From contig CAILYC010000006.1 in the NCBI GenBank assembly GCA_903838355.1, positions 62,001-126,000 on the forward strand: a stretch of DNA of 64,000 bases. The letters run 5' to 3'. Of this stretch, positions 9,226 through 17,965 are shown piece after piece. The translations under genes were made by a program, and so were the position numbers. Each line of letters opens with the position of its first letter. Position 1 is the first letter of the stretch. The DNA is from an uncultured Burkholderiales bacterium (GTDB lineage: Bacteria > Pseudomonadota > Gammaproteobacteria > Burkholderiales > Burkholderiaceae_C). The notes below the pieces were generated by a model, which was not told the DNA's origin, did not search any database, and worked only from the letters and a program-made list of their open reading frames with translations.

Positions 9226-10281
9226 TTAGGTGCTGGGGGAGGCTTGCGTGCGAGCTTGCGCGTGTTGGGGTGGCGCCAGGCCCTTCTCCTGATCGCCCTC
9301 CAAGTCCATGCCCATGCCCACTTGCAAGGGGTGTCCTTGTAAAAAAGACTTGACCGCCATGCGTTGGTGACCCGAACGTTGGAGCTGCAAAATGCGCAGC
9401 ACGCCTTGCCCACACTGCACATCAAGTCCCGCATCGCTCACCCCCACGATCTCACCGGGCTTGGCGCCGAAGGCGTGCGAGCTGGCTCGGTCTTGTGCCT
9501 GCGTCAAAGCTTGCGCATCCCAGACTTTAAGGGTTTGGCCCATGACCGCGGTGGTGCAACCGGGCGCAGGATTGAACGCCAACACTTGGCGCATGAGGCT
9601 TGCCGCGTCTTTGGACCAGTCAAGGGGGGACTCGTCTTTGCTGATTTTGTGGGCATAGCAAGTGCCCTCAGTGCCTTGTGCAAGGGCACTCAATGTTGGC
9701 AACTGCTCGAGGGTTTGCACAATGAGCTTTGCACCCAAGGCCGCCAACCGGTTTTGAAGCGCAAGACTGGTGTCTTGTGTTTCGATGGGGATCGCCTCTT
9801 GCAAGAGCACGGCACCGGTGTCGAGGCCCTCGTCCATTTGCATGATGCACACCCCGGTTTGCCGGTCACCGGCCTGGATGGCGCGTTGTATGGGCGCGGC
9901 GCCGCGCCAGCGCGGCAGCAAAGAGGCGTGAATGTTCAGGCAGCCCAAGGGAAAAAGCTGCAAACACCAAGCGGGCAAGATGAGGCCGTAAGCGACCACC
10001 ACCATCAATTCGATCCGGTCTTGGCAAAGCGCTTCAAGCGTGGCTTTGGCCTGCTGAGCTTCTTGTGCATGAACGCCATCCAATCGCAAGCTTTTGGGTT
10101 GCAAGACCGGCAGGTGATGGGCCAGGGCCAGGGTTTTGACACGGGAGGCTTGGAGCTTGAGGCCACGACCAGCGGGGCGATCGGGCTGGGTGAGGACGGC
10201 GACGACCTCATGGCCTGCCAGCAGCAAGGCCTCAAGCGACTGAGCAGCAAATTCGGGTGTTCCGGCAAAAGCGATGCGCAT
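9226..10281 (-). CDS. fmt: Methionyl-tRNA formyltransferase
   Basis: A 351-residue enzyme that formylates initiator Met-tRNA using 10-formyl-THF. Family motifs are clear: FAGTPEFAAQSLEALL at the N-terminus, the formyl-donor site NIHASLLPRWRGAAPIQRA, and QMDEGLDTGAVL. The C-terminal OB-fold domain for tRNA binding follows. The last 20 residues are an unconserved Ala/Gln/Thr tail. It follows def by 104 bases, the usual bacterial def-fmt pairing, and precedes azlC closely. Confidence 0.96.
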   Translation of the reverse strand: MRIAFAGTPEFAAQSLEALLLAGHEVVAVLTQPDRPAGRGLKLQASRVKTLALAHHLPVLQPKSLRLDGVHAQEAQQAKATLEALCQDRIELMVVVAYGLILPAWCLQLFPLGCLNIHASLLPRWRGAAPIQRAIQAGDRQTGVCIMQMDEGLDTGAVLLQEAIPIETQDTSLALQNRLAALGAKLIVQTLEQLPTLSALAQGTEGTCYAHKISKDESPLDWSKDAASLMRQVLAFNPAPGCTTAVMGQTLKVWDAQALTQAQDRASSHAFGAKPGEIVGVSDAGLDVQCGQGVLRILQLQRSGHQRMAVKSFLQGHPLQVGMGMDLEGDQEKGLAPPQHAQARTQASPST

Positions 10282-10385
10282 GGAGGTCGGGACTCAGTGA
10301 GGGATGGGGGGCCGGGGTGGACAGGTCGGTGCGCAAGCGCCCAAGCCATCTGGGCTGATGGTCACAGGATCACCCAAGGGGCAAA

Positions 10386-10898
10386 TCAAGCGCGGGTGTT
10401 TTGCCGTTGCGCTTTGACAAACTTGGCCTTGATTCTAGAGCGTTTCAAAAAGGACAAGTACTCCACAAACACGCGGCCCATCAAATGGTCCATCTCATGC
10501 TGGATACAAACGGCTTGCAAGTCTGTGGCGTGCAACGCATGGCGTTGCCCTTGGAGGTCAAGATAGGAGATGCGAATCTCCTGAGCTCGCTCAACCCCGT
10601 CAAAAATGCCGGGCACCGACAAACAACCCTCTTCAGCAATGAGGGTTTCCTCACTTTTTTCCAAAAGTTCCGGGTTGATCAGAACCCAGGGTTCATTGTG
10701 CTCTTCAGAGGTGTCCATGACGATCAAGCGCAGGTGCACGTCGACCTGGGTGGCGGCAAGCCCAATGCCGTTGGAGTCGTACATGGTCTCAAGCATGTCT
10801 TTGGACAAGGTCTCCAAGGCGAGATCAAACGCGCTCACGGGCTTGGCCACGGTGTGCAGCCTGGGGTCGGGATAACAAAGAATGGGTAACAAAGCCAT
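10386..10898 (-). CDS. def: Peptide deformylase
   Basis: A 170-residue iron(II) hydrolase that removes the formyl group from nascent proteins. The three defining motifs are intact: [19 protein letters not shown] with the metal cysteine, and QHEMDHLMG with the two metal histidines. The start at 10898 gives the conserved [14 protein letters not shown]; upstream codons in the frame are not conserved. It is the first gene of the def-fmt-azlCD run and is divergent from smg across about 180 bases, which must contain both promoters. Confidence 0.97.
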   Translation of the reverse strand: MALLPILCYPDPRLHTVAKPVSAFDLALETLSKDMLETMYDSNGIGLAATQVDVHLRLIVMDTSEEHNEPWVLINPELLEKSEETLIAEEGCLSVPGIFDGVERAQEIRISYLDLQGQRHALHATDLQAVCIQHEMDHLMGRVFVEYLSFLKRSRIKAKFVKAQRQNTRA

Positions 10899-11079
10899 GT
10901 GGCATATTGTCCTATTTTTTTTGCCCCAGGGTCTGCGTTGGTGCCCCATGGCCCTATAAAAATGTCGTCTTCACGAGGCGCAGAAAACACCCCGTTCAGT
11001 AAAACGGTCAAGGCCTAAAAAAATCCAAAATTCAAAATCAAAACGTAAAAAACGTTAAAAAAAGAGGTATATTGAGTCC

Positions 11080-11625
11080 ATGTTTGAAGTACTCGTTTAT
11101 GTCTACGAAAACTATTGGCAAGCCGATGCTTGCCCCCAGCTCGATCATCTGGGACGCAAACTCTCTGCCGTGGGTTTTGACCCGGAAGAGATTGCCCAAG
11201 CCCTGACTTGGTTGGCGGGATTGAATGTGGTGGCCCACAACGCTCAAGCCGTTGAGGTTCGCCAGGAGAGTTCGACGCCCACGCTCAGTGGCTTTACCGA
11301 CAAAAAATCTGGCGCAATGGGCGCTTTGCCAACCCCCCCCCAACCCCAGTCGCCTGACAGCTTGCGCGTTTATTGTGTTGCCGAGCAAGACCATTTGGGT
11401 GCGGAGAGTTTGGGCTTTGTGAGTTTTTTGGAGACCGCGGGTGTCTTGCCCGCGAACTTGCGAGAAATTGTGGTGGACCGGGCCATGGCGGTGCCAGGCC
11501 GACCGGTGAGCATCGAGGACTTGAAAATCATTGTCTTGATGGTTTTCTGGAGTGCCGGCATCGAGCCCGATGCGCTGGTTTTGGATGAATTGTGCGACGA
11601 CAACAATGAGCGCATCGCGCATTGA
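11080..11625 (+). CDS. smg: Smg / DUF494 family protein
   Basis: A 181-residue cytoplasmic protein that begins MFEVLVYVYENYW and ends in an acidic region with LDELCDDNNERIAH, both typical of Smg (DUF494). Its function is unknown. In many proteobacteria smg follows dprA and precedes a topoisomerase gene, near def and fmt. Here def and fmt are next door, but dprA is missing and topB lies about 42 kb away. AAAGAGGT lies upstream of the start. Confidence 0.85.
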   Translation: MFEVLVYVYENYWQADACPQLDHLGRKLSAVGFDPEEIAQALTWLAGLNVVAHNAQAVEVRQESSTPTLSGFTDKKSGAMGALPTPPQPQSPDSLRVYCVAEQDHLGAESLGFVSFLETAGVLPANLREIVVDRAMAVPGRPVSIEDLKIIVLMVFWSAGIEPDALVLDELCDDNNERIAH

Positions 11626-11693
11626 CGCCCTTGGGGTCACCAACGCCATCGAGTGGGATGCCCAGCCCACCCCAAGCGTGTTTCAACCCGTTT

Positions 11694-11716
11694 AAAAAAG
11701 CCCGGCCTTGGGGCTT
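11694..11716 (-). terminator. Rho-independent terminator of the yajC-secD-secF unit
   Basis: Read on the minus strand, the stem AAGCCC/GGGCTT with a seven-base loop is followed directly by six T. It lies about 85 bases after the secF stop and is oriented to end that transcript. It is also just past the smg 3' end on the plus strand, where it lacks a T tract. Confidence 0.8.
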
Positions 11717-11799
11717 GAACCACAACGCCTTGGCGGCTTGATATCTGGGCACTTTCGCACTTTCGCTCCTTCGCACCTCGTCGCCAGAGGTCTTCAAGA

Positions 11800-12753
11800 C
11801 TAGACCACCGCGCCAGAATTGGGGTCCTCGGGGTCTTCGCCTTTGGGCCCTGAGCCCTTCATCAAATCTTCGCGCTCTATGCCAAGCCACATGGCAATGG
11901 CGGCCGCCACAAACACCGAGGAGTAAATGCCAAACAAAATACCGATGGTCAAAGCCAAGGCAAAGTAGTGCAGGCTCGGTCCCCCAAAGAGCAGCATCGA
12001 TAGCACCATGAGTTGGGTGCAACCGTGCGTGATGATGGTGCGACTCATGGTCGAAGTGATGGCGTTGTCAATGACTTGGACCGTGGTGAGTTTTCGGTAG
12101 CGGCGAAAGTTTTCGCGAATGCGATCAAAAATCACCACCGACTCATTGACCGAGTAGCCAAGCACGGCCAAGACTGCAGCGAGCACAGGCAGCGAAAATT
12201 CCCATTGGAAAAACGCAAAAAACCCCAAAATAATGATCACATCGTGCAAGTTGGCCACGATGGCGGCCACGGAAAACTTCCACTCAAAGCGAATGGCCAA
12301 ATAGAGCATGATGCCCACCACCACAAAGCCCAAGGCCTTCAAGCCGTCGATGGCCAATTCGTCCCCCACTTGAGGCCCCACGAACTCGGTGCGGCGCATC
12401 TCGGCGCTGCTGTCCGCGCTTTTGAGTGCGGCAAAGACTTGGTCATTTTGACGCGAAGCCGAAGCGCCTTTGCTGGCAGGCAGGCGCACCAAGATGTCTT
12501 GGGCTGAGCCAAAATTTTGCACTTGAACGTCTTTGAGGCCCAGCGATTGCACGGCCTCACGGGCGGCTTCCAAGTTGACCACATGGGGGTAATTCACCTC
12601 CATCAAGGTGCCACCGGTGAACTCCACCGAAAGGTTGAGCCCATTGCTGAAGAGAAAATAGACCGCGGCCAAGAAAGTGATCAAGGAGACCGCGTTGAAC
12701 GCCAGTGCATGCCGCATGAAAGGGATGTCGCGGCGAATTCTAAAAAATTCCAT
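11800..12753 (-). CDS. secF: SecF, protein translocase accessory subunit
   Basis: A 317-residue inner-membrane protein with one N-terminal and about five C-terminal hydrophobic segments. Recognisable blocks are SVEFTGGTLMEV in the periplasmic domain, ALGFVVVGIMLYLAIRFEWKF opening the membrane bundle, and NESVVIFDRIREN, the SecF signature. SecDF uses the proton gradient to pull exported proteins through SecYEG. It is 12 bases after secD on the same strand, so the two are co-expressed. The tail is Pro/Asp-rich. Confidence 0.96.
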   Translation of the reverse strand: MEFFRIRRDIPFMRHALAFNAVSLITFLAAVYFLFSNGLNLSVEFTGGTLMEVNYPHVVNLEAAREAVQSLGLKDVQVQNFGSAQDILVRLPASKGASASRQNDQVFAALKSADSSAEMRRTEFVGPQVGDELAIDGLKALGFVVVGIMLYLAIRFEWKFSVAAIVANLHDVIIILGFFAFFQWEFSLPVLAAVLAVLGYSVNESVVIFDRIRENFRRYRKLTTVQVIDNAITSTMSRTIITHGCTQLMVLSMLLFGGPSLHYFALALTIGILFGIYSSVFVAAAIAMWLGIEREDLMKGSGPKGEDPEDPNSGAVV

Positions 12754-12765
12754 GGAATGTGTTCC

Positions 12766-14667
12766 TTATTCTGACCCAAGGCTGTTGGACGGGTCGTGGG
12801 CCTGGGCTCCCTCAGGGCGCCAGACGGTACCAATGGAGACGGTGAGTAGTTTCTTTTGTCGCCCGTACCACAAGTTGACCAGCCCGCGCGAGAAAAACAC
12901 CGAGGAAAACATGCTGGTCATGATCCCCAGGCAATGCACCACGGCAAAGCCTCGCACCGGTCCTGAGCCAAAAGCCAACAGCGCCAAGCCTGCGATCAAG
13001 GTGGTCACATTGGAGTCCAAAATCGTCGCCCAAGCGCGGTCGTATCCCGCGTGGATGGCCGCTTGGGGAGAGACGCCTGAGCGCAGCTCTTCGCGCACGC
13101 GTTCATTGATCAGCACATTGGCATCAATGGCCATCCCCAGCACCAGCGCCATGGCCGCCATGCCCGGCAGGGTCAAGGTCGCTTGCAACATGGACAACAC
13201 CGCCACCAAAAGGAGCAAATTGACGGCCAGCGACACGCTCGAGATCAGGCCAAAGAACATGTAGTACAACACCATGAAGGAGGCCACGCCGACAAAGCCC
13301 CAGGTGACGCTGTCAAAGCCCTTGGCGATGTTCTCTGCGCCAAGACTCGGGCCAATGCTGCGCTCCTCAATGATCTCCATGGGTGCGGCAAGTGAGCCGG
13401 CTCTCAAAAGGAGCGCCACATCGTTGGCTTCTTGAGGGGTCATGCGCCCCGAAATTTGGACCCGCCCGCCGCCAATTTCCGAGCGGATCACGGGGTCGGT
13501 CACGACCTCGCCTTTGCCCTTTTCAAAGAGCAAAATGGCCATGCGTTTGCCCACATTGTCGCGGGTCACATCGCGAAAAATCCGTGCACCCTTGGCGTCC
13601 AAGGTCAAATGCACCGCGGCTTCTTGGGTCTGGCTGTCAAAGCCAGGCTGGGCGTCGGTCAAGTTCTCACCGGTGAGGAGCACTTGTTTTTTCACGATCA
13701 CGGCTTGCCCGCTGCGTTCGGCAAAACGCTCGTCGCCAAACGGCACCACGCCGTTCGCGCTCAATTCGGCCGATTTGGCCTCGCTGCTGTCATCGACCAT
13801 GCGCACTTCCAGGGTTGCCGTGCGACCCAAGATGTCTTTGGCCTTGGCGGTGTCTTGTACGCCTGGGAGTTGAACCACGATGCGGTCGAGACCTTGCTGT
13901 TGGATCACGGGCTCGGCCACGCCCAACTCATTGATGCGGTTGTGCAAAGTGGTGATATTTTGCTTGATGGCTTGCTGCTGAACGCGACGGGCCGCCTCGG
14001 GCTTCAAATTCAAGGTGAGCTGCACATTTTCGGCTTGTTTTGAACTTTGAGCGGTGAAGTCAGGCCACTGGTCTTGCACCATGCGGGTGGCCGCTTGGAG
14101 GGCCGCGTCATCGTGAAACAGCACTTCTAAGGTTTGACCATTGCGGTTGATGCCGGCGTGTCGAATGTTGCTTTCGCGAAACGCCGTGCGCAAGTCCCCG
14201 CCCAAAGCCTCGGCTTTTTTGGTGAGTGCTGCTTGCATATCCACTTGCAGCATGAAATGAACACCACCGCGCAAATCCAGCCCCAAATACATGGGTGAGG
14301 CATTTAGCGAGGTGAGCCAAGCCGGGGAGCGCGACACCAAGTTGAGCGCCACAACATAGTCAGGATTGTTGCCATTGGGGTTGAGCGCTTTCTCGATGGC
14401 GTCAAAGGCTTTGAGTTGATCCTCATTGCTGGCAAAGCGCACTTTGAAGGTGTTTTTGTCAAAACTGCTCGCTTGAGTTTTGACCCCCAAGGAGGCCAGT
14501 GCGGCGTCAACGCTGGCGGGCAAATCGGTTGGCAAAGGCCGAGAGGGCTTGGCGCTAGAGACCTGAACCGCGGGGGCCTCGCCAAAGAAATTGGGCAAGG
14601 TGTAGAGGCCCCCCACCAAGAGGGCCAAGGCGATGGTCACGTATTTCCAAATGGCGTATCGGTTCAT
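12766..14667 (-). CDS. secD: SecD, protein translocase accessory subunit
   Basis: A 633-residue inner-membrane protein. It has an N-terminal membrane segment, the LGLDLRGGVHFMLQVD motif near residue 130, and a large periplasmic domain including IVVQLPGVQDTAKAKD. The C-terminal membrane bundle contains MAIDANVLINERVREELR. It works with SecF and YajC in late steps of Sec export. The order yajC-secD-secF is the standard one. Nothing in the sequence is truncated. Confidence 0.97.
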   Translation of the reverse strand: MNRYAIWKYVTIALALLVGGLYTLPNFFGEAPAVQVSSAKPSRPLPTDLPASVDAALASLGVKTQASSFDKNTFKVRFASNEDQLKAFDAIEKALNPNGNNPDYVVALNLVSRSPAWLTSLNASPMYLGLDLRGGVHFMLQVDMQAALTKKAEALGGDLRTAFRESNIRHAGINRNGQTLEVLFHDDAALQAATRMVQDQWPDFTAQSSKQAENVQLTLNLKPEAARRVQQQAIKQNITTLHNRINELGVAEPVIQQQGLDRIVVQLPGVQDTAKAKDILGRTATLEVRMVDDSSEAKSAELSANGVVPFGDERFAERSGQAVIVKKQVLLTGENLTDAQPGFDSQTQEAAVHLTLDAKGARIFRDVTRDNVGKRMAILLFEKGKGEVVTDPVIRSEIGGGRVQISGRMTPQEANDVALLLRAGSLAAPMEIIEERSIGPSLGAENIAKGFDSVTWGFVGVASFMVLYYMFFGLISSVSLAVNLLLLVAVLSMLQATLTLPGMAAMALVLGMAIDANVLINERVREELRSGVSPQAAIHAGYDRAWATILDSNVTTLIAGLALLAFGSGPVRGFAVVHCLGIMTSMFSSVFFSRGLVNLWYGRQKKLLTVSIGTVWRPEGAQAHDPSNSLGSE

Positions 14668-14730
14668 GGCAAATTCAGTCTAATAAAAAAATCACTCAGG
14701 TCCAAAAATCAAAGGCCAAGGTGGGCTCAG

Positions 14731-14791
14731 GCGTTAAGGGCGTTAAGGGCTTTTAGGGTTTTAAGGGCTTTAAGCGCCAGCGCCAGCGCCC
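14731..14791. repeat. Short GCGTTAAGGG / CAGCGC repeats between yajC and secD
   Basis: A run of imperfect units (GGCGTTAAG twice, then TTTTAGGG and TTTTAAGGGC variants) merges into CAGCGC repeats. It lies in the 199-base gap between yajC and secD, which is otherwise featureless and unusually long for this operon. It resembles the small intergenic repeats seen elsewhere in the window. Confidence 0.55.
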
Positions 14792-14866
14792 AATTTAAAA
14801 AAAGTTAAAAGGAGTGATGGGGCCGTCACCCCAAGCCGCGCCAGAGTCAGCCTGTGGCGTGCTGTT

Positions 14867-15205
14867 TTATAGGGACTTGACCGAGCCCTTGGGCAAAATT
14901 TGGGTGACCGCTGAGCGCTGCAATTGGATCTCGACGCCACGGGCAACCTCAAGGCTGATAAAGCTGTCGCTGATTTGGGTGACTTTGCCCAAAAAGCCAC
15001 CTGCGGTGGACACCTCGTCACCTTTGGCCAAGGCGTCCAGCATGGTTTTGTGTTCCTTTTGACGCTTCATTTGTGGACGAATCATCACAAAATAAAGCAC
15101 GGCGAACATCAAAACCAACGGCAACATGCTCATCAGTGAGGAGCTCAAATCGGTGGAGGCAGCAGCAGCAGGTGCAGCTTGCGCAAATGCAGAGGATATA
15201 AACAC
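14867..15205 (-). CDS. yajC: YajC, Sec translocon auxiliary subunit
   Basis: A 112-residue protein with an Ala-rich N-terminus, one membrane helix (LPLVLMFAVLYFVMIRPQMKR) and the cytoplasmic segment KTMLDALAKGDEVSTAGGFLG typical of YajC. The start is GTG at 15205, preceded by AGGAG with a six-base gap, which decides the start. YajC associates with SecDF. The upstream gene tgt, a common partner, is not present; an intergenic region and mltA lie there instead. Confidence 0.93.
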   Translation of the reverse strand: MFISSAFAQAAPAAAASTDLSSSLMSMLPLVLMFAVLYFVMIRPQMKRQKEHKTMLDALAKGDEVSTAGGFLGKVTQISDSFISLEVARGVEIQLQRSAVTQILPKGSVKSL

Positions 15206-15507
15206 AGGAATCTCCTAGGAAACAGGGACAAAAGACCAACAGCTTGAAGCCGCAAAAGCAACACTCAAAGCAAACAAGGCGTCATCAAGGGGCCTTGGGC
15301 GACAGCTGGCAATGCCCAGTCAGCCCCTCCCCTCAAAACCTTTGATTGTATGCGTTGGGGCCAAGGGTCGCGCACACGCCCCAAAAAGTCACGCCAGGGC
15401 ATGAAAAGCCGTTGGAAACCAAGAAAGTAGGGAGCTTGGCACAGCACCCTTGATCAGATGGCCTAGCTCAGATGGCTCGATCAGCTAGATGGAGCGCTCG
15501 TGGCGCG
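15206..15507. other. Non-coding region between mltA and yajC
   Basis: About 300 bases without a convincing gene. It should carry the yajC-secDF promoter. A short cluster of CAGATGG and GATCAG repeats (15450-15490) sits near the mltA end. No tRNA or clear terminator was recognised. Confidence 0.4.
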
Positions 15508-16926
15508 TCATTGCGGCCAAAGCACCCAAAGCCGCAAGGGGTGTTTGACTTGATTGGCCCAGTCGCCAGCGGCGTCTCCCGAGCCTGCAAAGAGATCGGC
15601 GCGCACCGCCCCATTGATGGCGCCTCCCGTGTCTTGGGCCAGCACCAAGCGGTTGAGGGCCGGTCGCAAGGTGGGCGCTGACAGCCACAAGGCACTGCCC
15701 AATGGAATGCTCAAAGGGTCGATGGCGACAGAGGACATGGGCATGAGGGCCGTCCCCCAAGCGCCCTTGGGGCCTGCGACCTTGTTGCCGGTGTCCGCGG
15801 ACAAGGGTGCGATGGCAAAGAAAATGTAGCGTGGATTACTCCAAAAGGCTTCTTGCGCTCGCTCAGGGTTGGCCTTGAGACTGGTGCGCAGCCCGCTCCA
15901 AGAGGCATCCCGTGTGAGGCCTTGATCGAGCATCCAGCGCGCCATGCTTTGGTAGGGCTGCTCGTTGGAGGCGGCAAAGCTCACCCGAAAAGTCTTGGAT
16001 TCACCGCTATCTATCCGCACCAGCAAACGCGCAGAGCCTTGGACGTGAATGACCATGACGTCCAAGGGGTCAGACAGCCAAGCGATTTCTCGGCCTTTGA
16101 GTTCTTGCGGTGTGCCGCGTGCGCTTTCAATGTCTTTGCGCGTGAGCCAAGGCTGACCGGGTTTGATCAAAGCGGGCCAGCCCAAAGGGGGCGCGTACAA
16201 GGGATACTTGAAGGTCTCGCTGGGACTCAGGGACGCGTTGAAGGTGGGTTCGTAGTAGCTGGTGAGCAGGCCCATGCTCTCACCCTCCAAACTTTGGACC
16301 CGGTAGGGTTGCAAATGACCCATGAGCCAGATGCGTTGCTCGTCTAAACTCGACAAACTCATGGGCCTGAGTTCTTGGCAAAAGCCCAGGTAAGCGCTGT
16401 GGGCCTGCTCACACAGGGTGAGCAAGGTGCCCCAAAGGCTGGACATGGAGGCCTCTTGGAAACCGGGCAAATCGTCCCAAGACGCACTCACCCAGAGGCT
16501 TTTGATGGGGGTTTGCGCAGTGGGCGACATGCGTGCGGTGGCCGCTTTGGCGTTGGAGAGGGGTGCTGGGCTGGGTGCGCCAGATGGGCCAGATGGGCCA
16601 GTTGGACCCGGTGCGCCCAATGGACTTGTCGAGCTTGCGGATGCAGGTGCCACTGCCGTGCCAACGTTGGTGCTGCTGGGCGGTGTGACCAGGTTTGCCA
16701 CTGGCTTGGTGGCCGTGGATAGGGGCGTTGGTGGGGATGATGGTATGGATGGTATGGATGGTATCAAGGGTATTGATACAGGCAGGGGTACGGGCATGGA
16801 TGCGGGCACGGGGCTGCTGGCGTCAGGGCGTTGTAAACTGGTGGGCGAGCTGCACGCCGATAAAAAGCCCGCACCCAATGAGCCTAAAATCCAGATCACA
16901 TTCCAAGTCAAACAAAAGCGTTTCAT
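15508..16926 (-). CDS. mltA: Membrane-bound lytic murein transglycosylase A (lipoprotein)
   Basis: A 472-residue outer-membrane lipoprotein precursor. The signal peptide ends in the lipobox LSAC at about residue 25. A low-complexity linker follows (about 28-135) with IPSIPS repeats at about residues 49-63 and collagen-like G-X-Y triplets at about 101-118, both encoded by 9-bp repeats. The MltA domain then starts with LTSYYEP and includes VMIHVQGSARL. The C-terminal 3D domain ends with QDTGGAINGAVRADLF, which contains catalytic-site aspartates. The enzyme cleaves glycan strands to 1,6-anhydromuropeptides. The linker is much longer than in E. coli MltA (365 residues). Its start codon overlaps that of a divergent 52-codon gene. 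Confidence 0.93.
   Translation of the reverse strand: MKRFCLTWNVIWILGSLGAGFLSACSSPTSLQRPDASSPVPASMPVPLPVSIPLIPSIPSIPSSPPTPLSTATKPVANLVTPPSSTNVGTAVAPASASSTSPLGAPGPTGPSGPSGAPSPAPLSNAKAATARMSPTAQTPIKSLWVSASWDDLPGFQEASMSSLWGTLLTLCEQAHSAYLGFCQELRPMSLSSLDEQRIWLMGHLQPYRVQSLEGESMGLLTSYYEPTFNASLSPSETFKYPLYAPPLGWPALIKPGQPWLTRKDIESARGTPQELKGREIAWLSDPLDVMVIHVQGSARLLVRIDSGESKTFRVSFAASNEQPYQSMARWMLDQGLTRDASWSGLRTSLKANPERAQEAFWSNPRYIFFAIAPLSADTGNKVAGPKGAWGTALMPMSSVAIDPLSIPLGSALWLSAPTLRPALNRLVLAQDTGGAINGAVRADLFAGSGDAAGDWANQVKHPLRLWVLWPQ
16575..16624 (-). repeat. 9-bp tandem repeat encoding collagen-like triplets in mltA
   Basis: The unit CAGATGGGC occurs twice exactly, with degenerate copies on both sides. 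On the minus strand it encodes APG, PTG, PSG, PSG. A second 9-bp array, GATGGTATG and variants at 16737-16780, encodes repeated Ile-Pro-Ser. Both sit in the linker between the lipobox and the catalytic domain. Confidence 0.8.
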
Positions 16927-17083
16927 GATTTATATTTTGCTCGAAGCTTTCTTGGCCGGCATGATCTTGGTGGGAATTGTTTGGTGGACCATGTTCTCCG
17001 GGCGGCCGGGCGGGGAGCGCAGCAGTGCCCCTGACGATGAGCGCCCCAAGCTCGACGCCAAAGATACCCCGAGCAAGCCCTGA
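16925..17083 (+). CDS. Small single-pass membrane protein (hypothetical)
   Basis: A 52-residue frame: about 22 hydrophobic residues (MIYILLEAFLAGMILVGIV), then WWTMFSGR and a charged, proline-containing tail rich in Asp, Lys and Arg. This is the layout of an N-in or N-out single-pass membrane peptide. The hydrophobic-then-charged split on a clean frame argues that it is real. I recall similar LEA-L-VFIVWWTM small proteins in related bacteria but cannot verify that. Its ATG overlaps the mltA ATG on the other strand by two bases, leaving no room for a private promoter, and I see no Shine-Dalgarno. It converges with the nitrilase gene. Confidence 0.5.
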   Translation: MIYILLEAFLAGMILVGIVWWTMFSGRPGGERSSAPDDERPKLDAKDTPSKP

Positions 17084-17129
17084 GCCGGGCCAGCGTCAAA
17101 GCGTTTGGACATCCCCACAGCCTTGTGCA

Positions 17130-17954
17130 TCAGAGTCGCCGGTGCTGCAAGGCGGGCAGTTTGCGACGGTCTTGTTCCATGGCGTCGCGACTGAGTTCGG
17201 CCATCACCACGCCCACCCCTTCGGTTTTTTCCGCCAAAACCACCCCCCAAGGGTCGACCAACAGGGAGTGTCCATGGGTTTGCCGCTGGTTGTCGTGCAT
17301 CCCGCTTTGCGCTGGGGCCACCACATAGGCCAAATTCTCGATGGCGCGGGCTTTGAGCAAGGTCTCCCAATGGGCCAGTCCCGTGGTGCGGGTGAACGCA
17401 CTGGGCACCAACAAAATATCGGCACCTTCGGTTGCATAGGCTCGGTAGAGCTCAGGAAAGCGCAAGTCGTAGCAGATCGACATGCCGATGCGCCAGAGTG
17501 CACCACTTTTGTCTTGCAACTCAAAAAGGGTCGGCTTGGCCCCGGCGAGCAAACTGCGGTGTTCATCGTACTGCTCGGTGTCGGTTTTGAACTGGAACAA
17601 ATGCATCTTGTCGTACCTGGCCACGCATTGGCCTTGGGGGTTGAAGGCCAAAGAGCTGTTGTAGACCTGGGGTGACGGGCCCTCCAGGGTGGCGGACAAG
17701 GGCAAACTTCCGGCCACAATCCACAATCCAAGGGACTGGGCCGCTTGGGCCATGCTCTCTTGGATCGGGCCCGAGCCCCAGGGTTCTTGGATGCGCAGTT
17801 TGTCCGCGTCGCGCAGGCCCATCAAGCAAAAGTATTCGGGCAACACAGCCAATTCAGCCCCTTGTTGTGCGGCTTGTCGCAGCAGATCCAAAGCTTGCAA
17901 GAGGTTGACCGCGCAGTCGCTGGTGCTGGTCATTTGAAGGGCGGCAACTTTCAT
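17130..17954 (-). CDS. Carbon-nitrogen hydrolase (nitrilase superfamily, Nit/omega-amidase-like)
   Basis: A 274-residue cytoplasmic hydrolase with the Glu-Lys-Cys triad: E in AELAVLPEYFC, K in YDKMHLFQF and C in GMSICYDLRFPELYR. The pattern is closest to the Nit1/Nit2 and deaminated-glutathione amidase group, where these enzymes hydrolyse deaminated glutathione or omega-amides. That substrate is an inference. The start at 17954 gives the conserved MKVAALQMTS. It follows yhdP by 11 bases on the same strand, a pairing common in this bacterial group, so they are probably one transcript. Confidence 0.88.
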   Translation of the reverse strand: MKVAALQMTSTSDCAVNLLQALDLLRQAAQQGAELAVLPEYFCLMGLRDADKLRIQEPWGSGPIQESMAQAAQSLGLWIVAGSLPLSATLEGPSPQVYNSSLAFNPQGQCVARYDKMHLFQFKTDTEQYDEHRSLLAGAKPTLFELQDKSGALWRIGMSICYDLRFPELYRAYATEGADILLVPSAFTRTTGLAHWETLLKARAIENLAYVVAPAQSGMHDNQRQTHGHSLLVDPWGVVLAEKTEGVGVVMAELSRDAMEQDRRKLPALQHRRL

Positions 17955-17965
17955 GGGGGGGGCTC

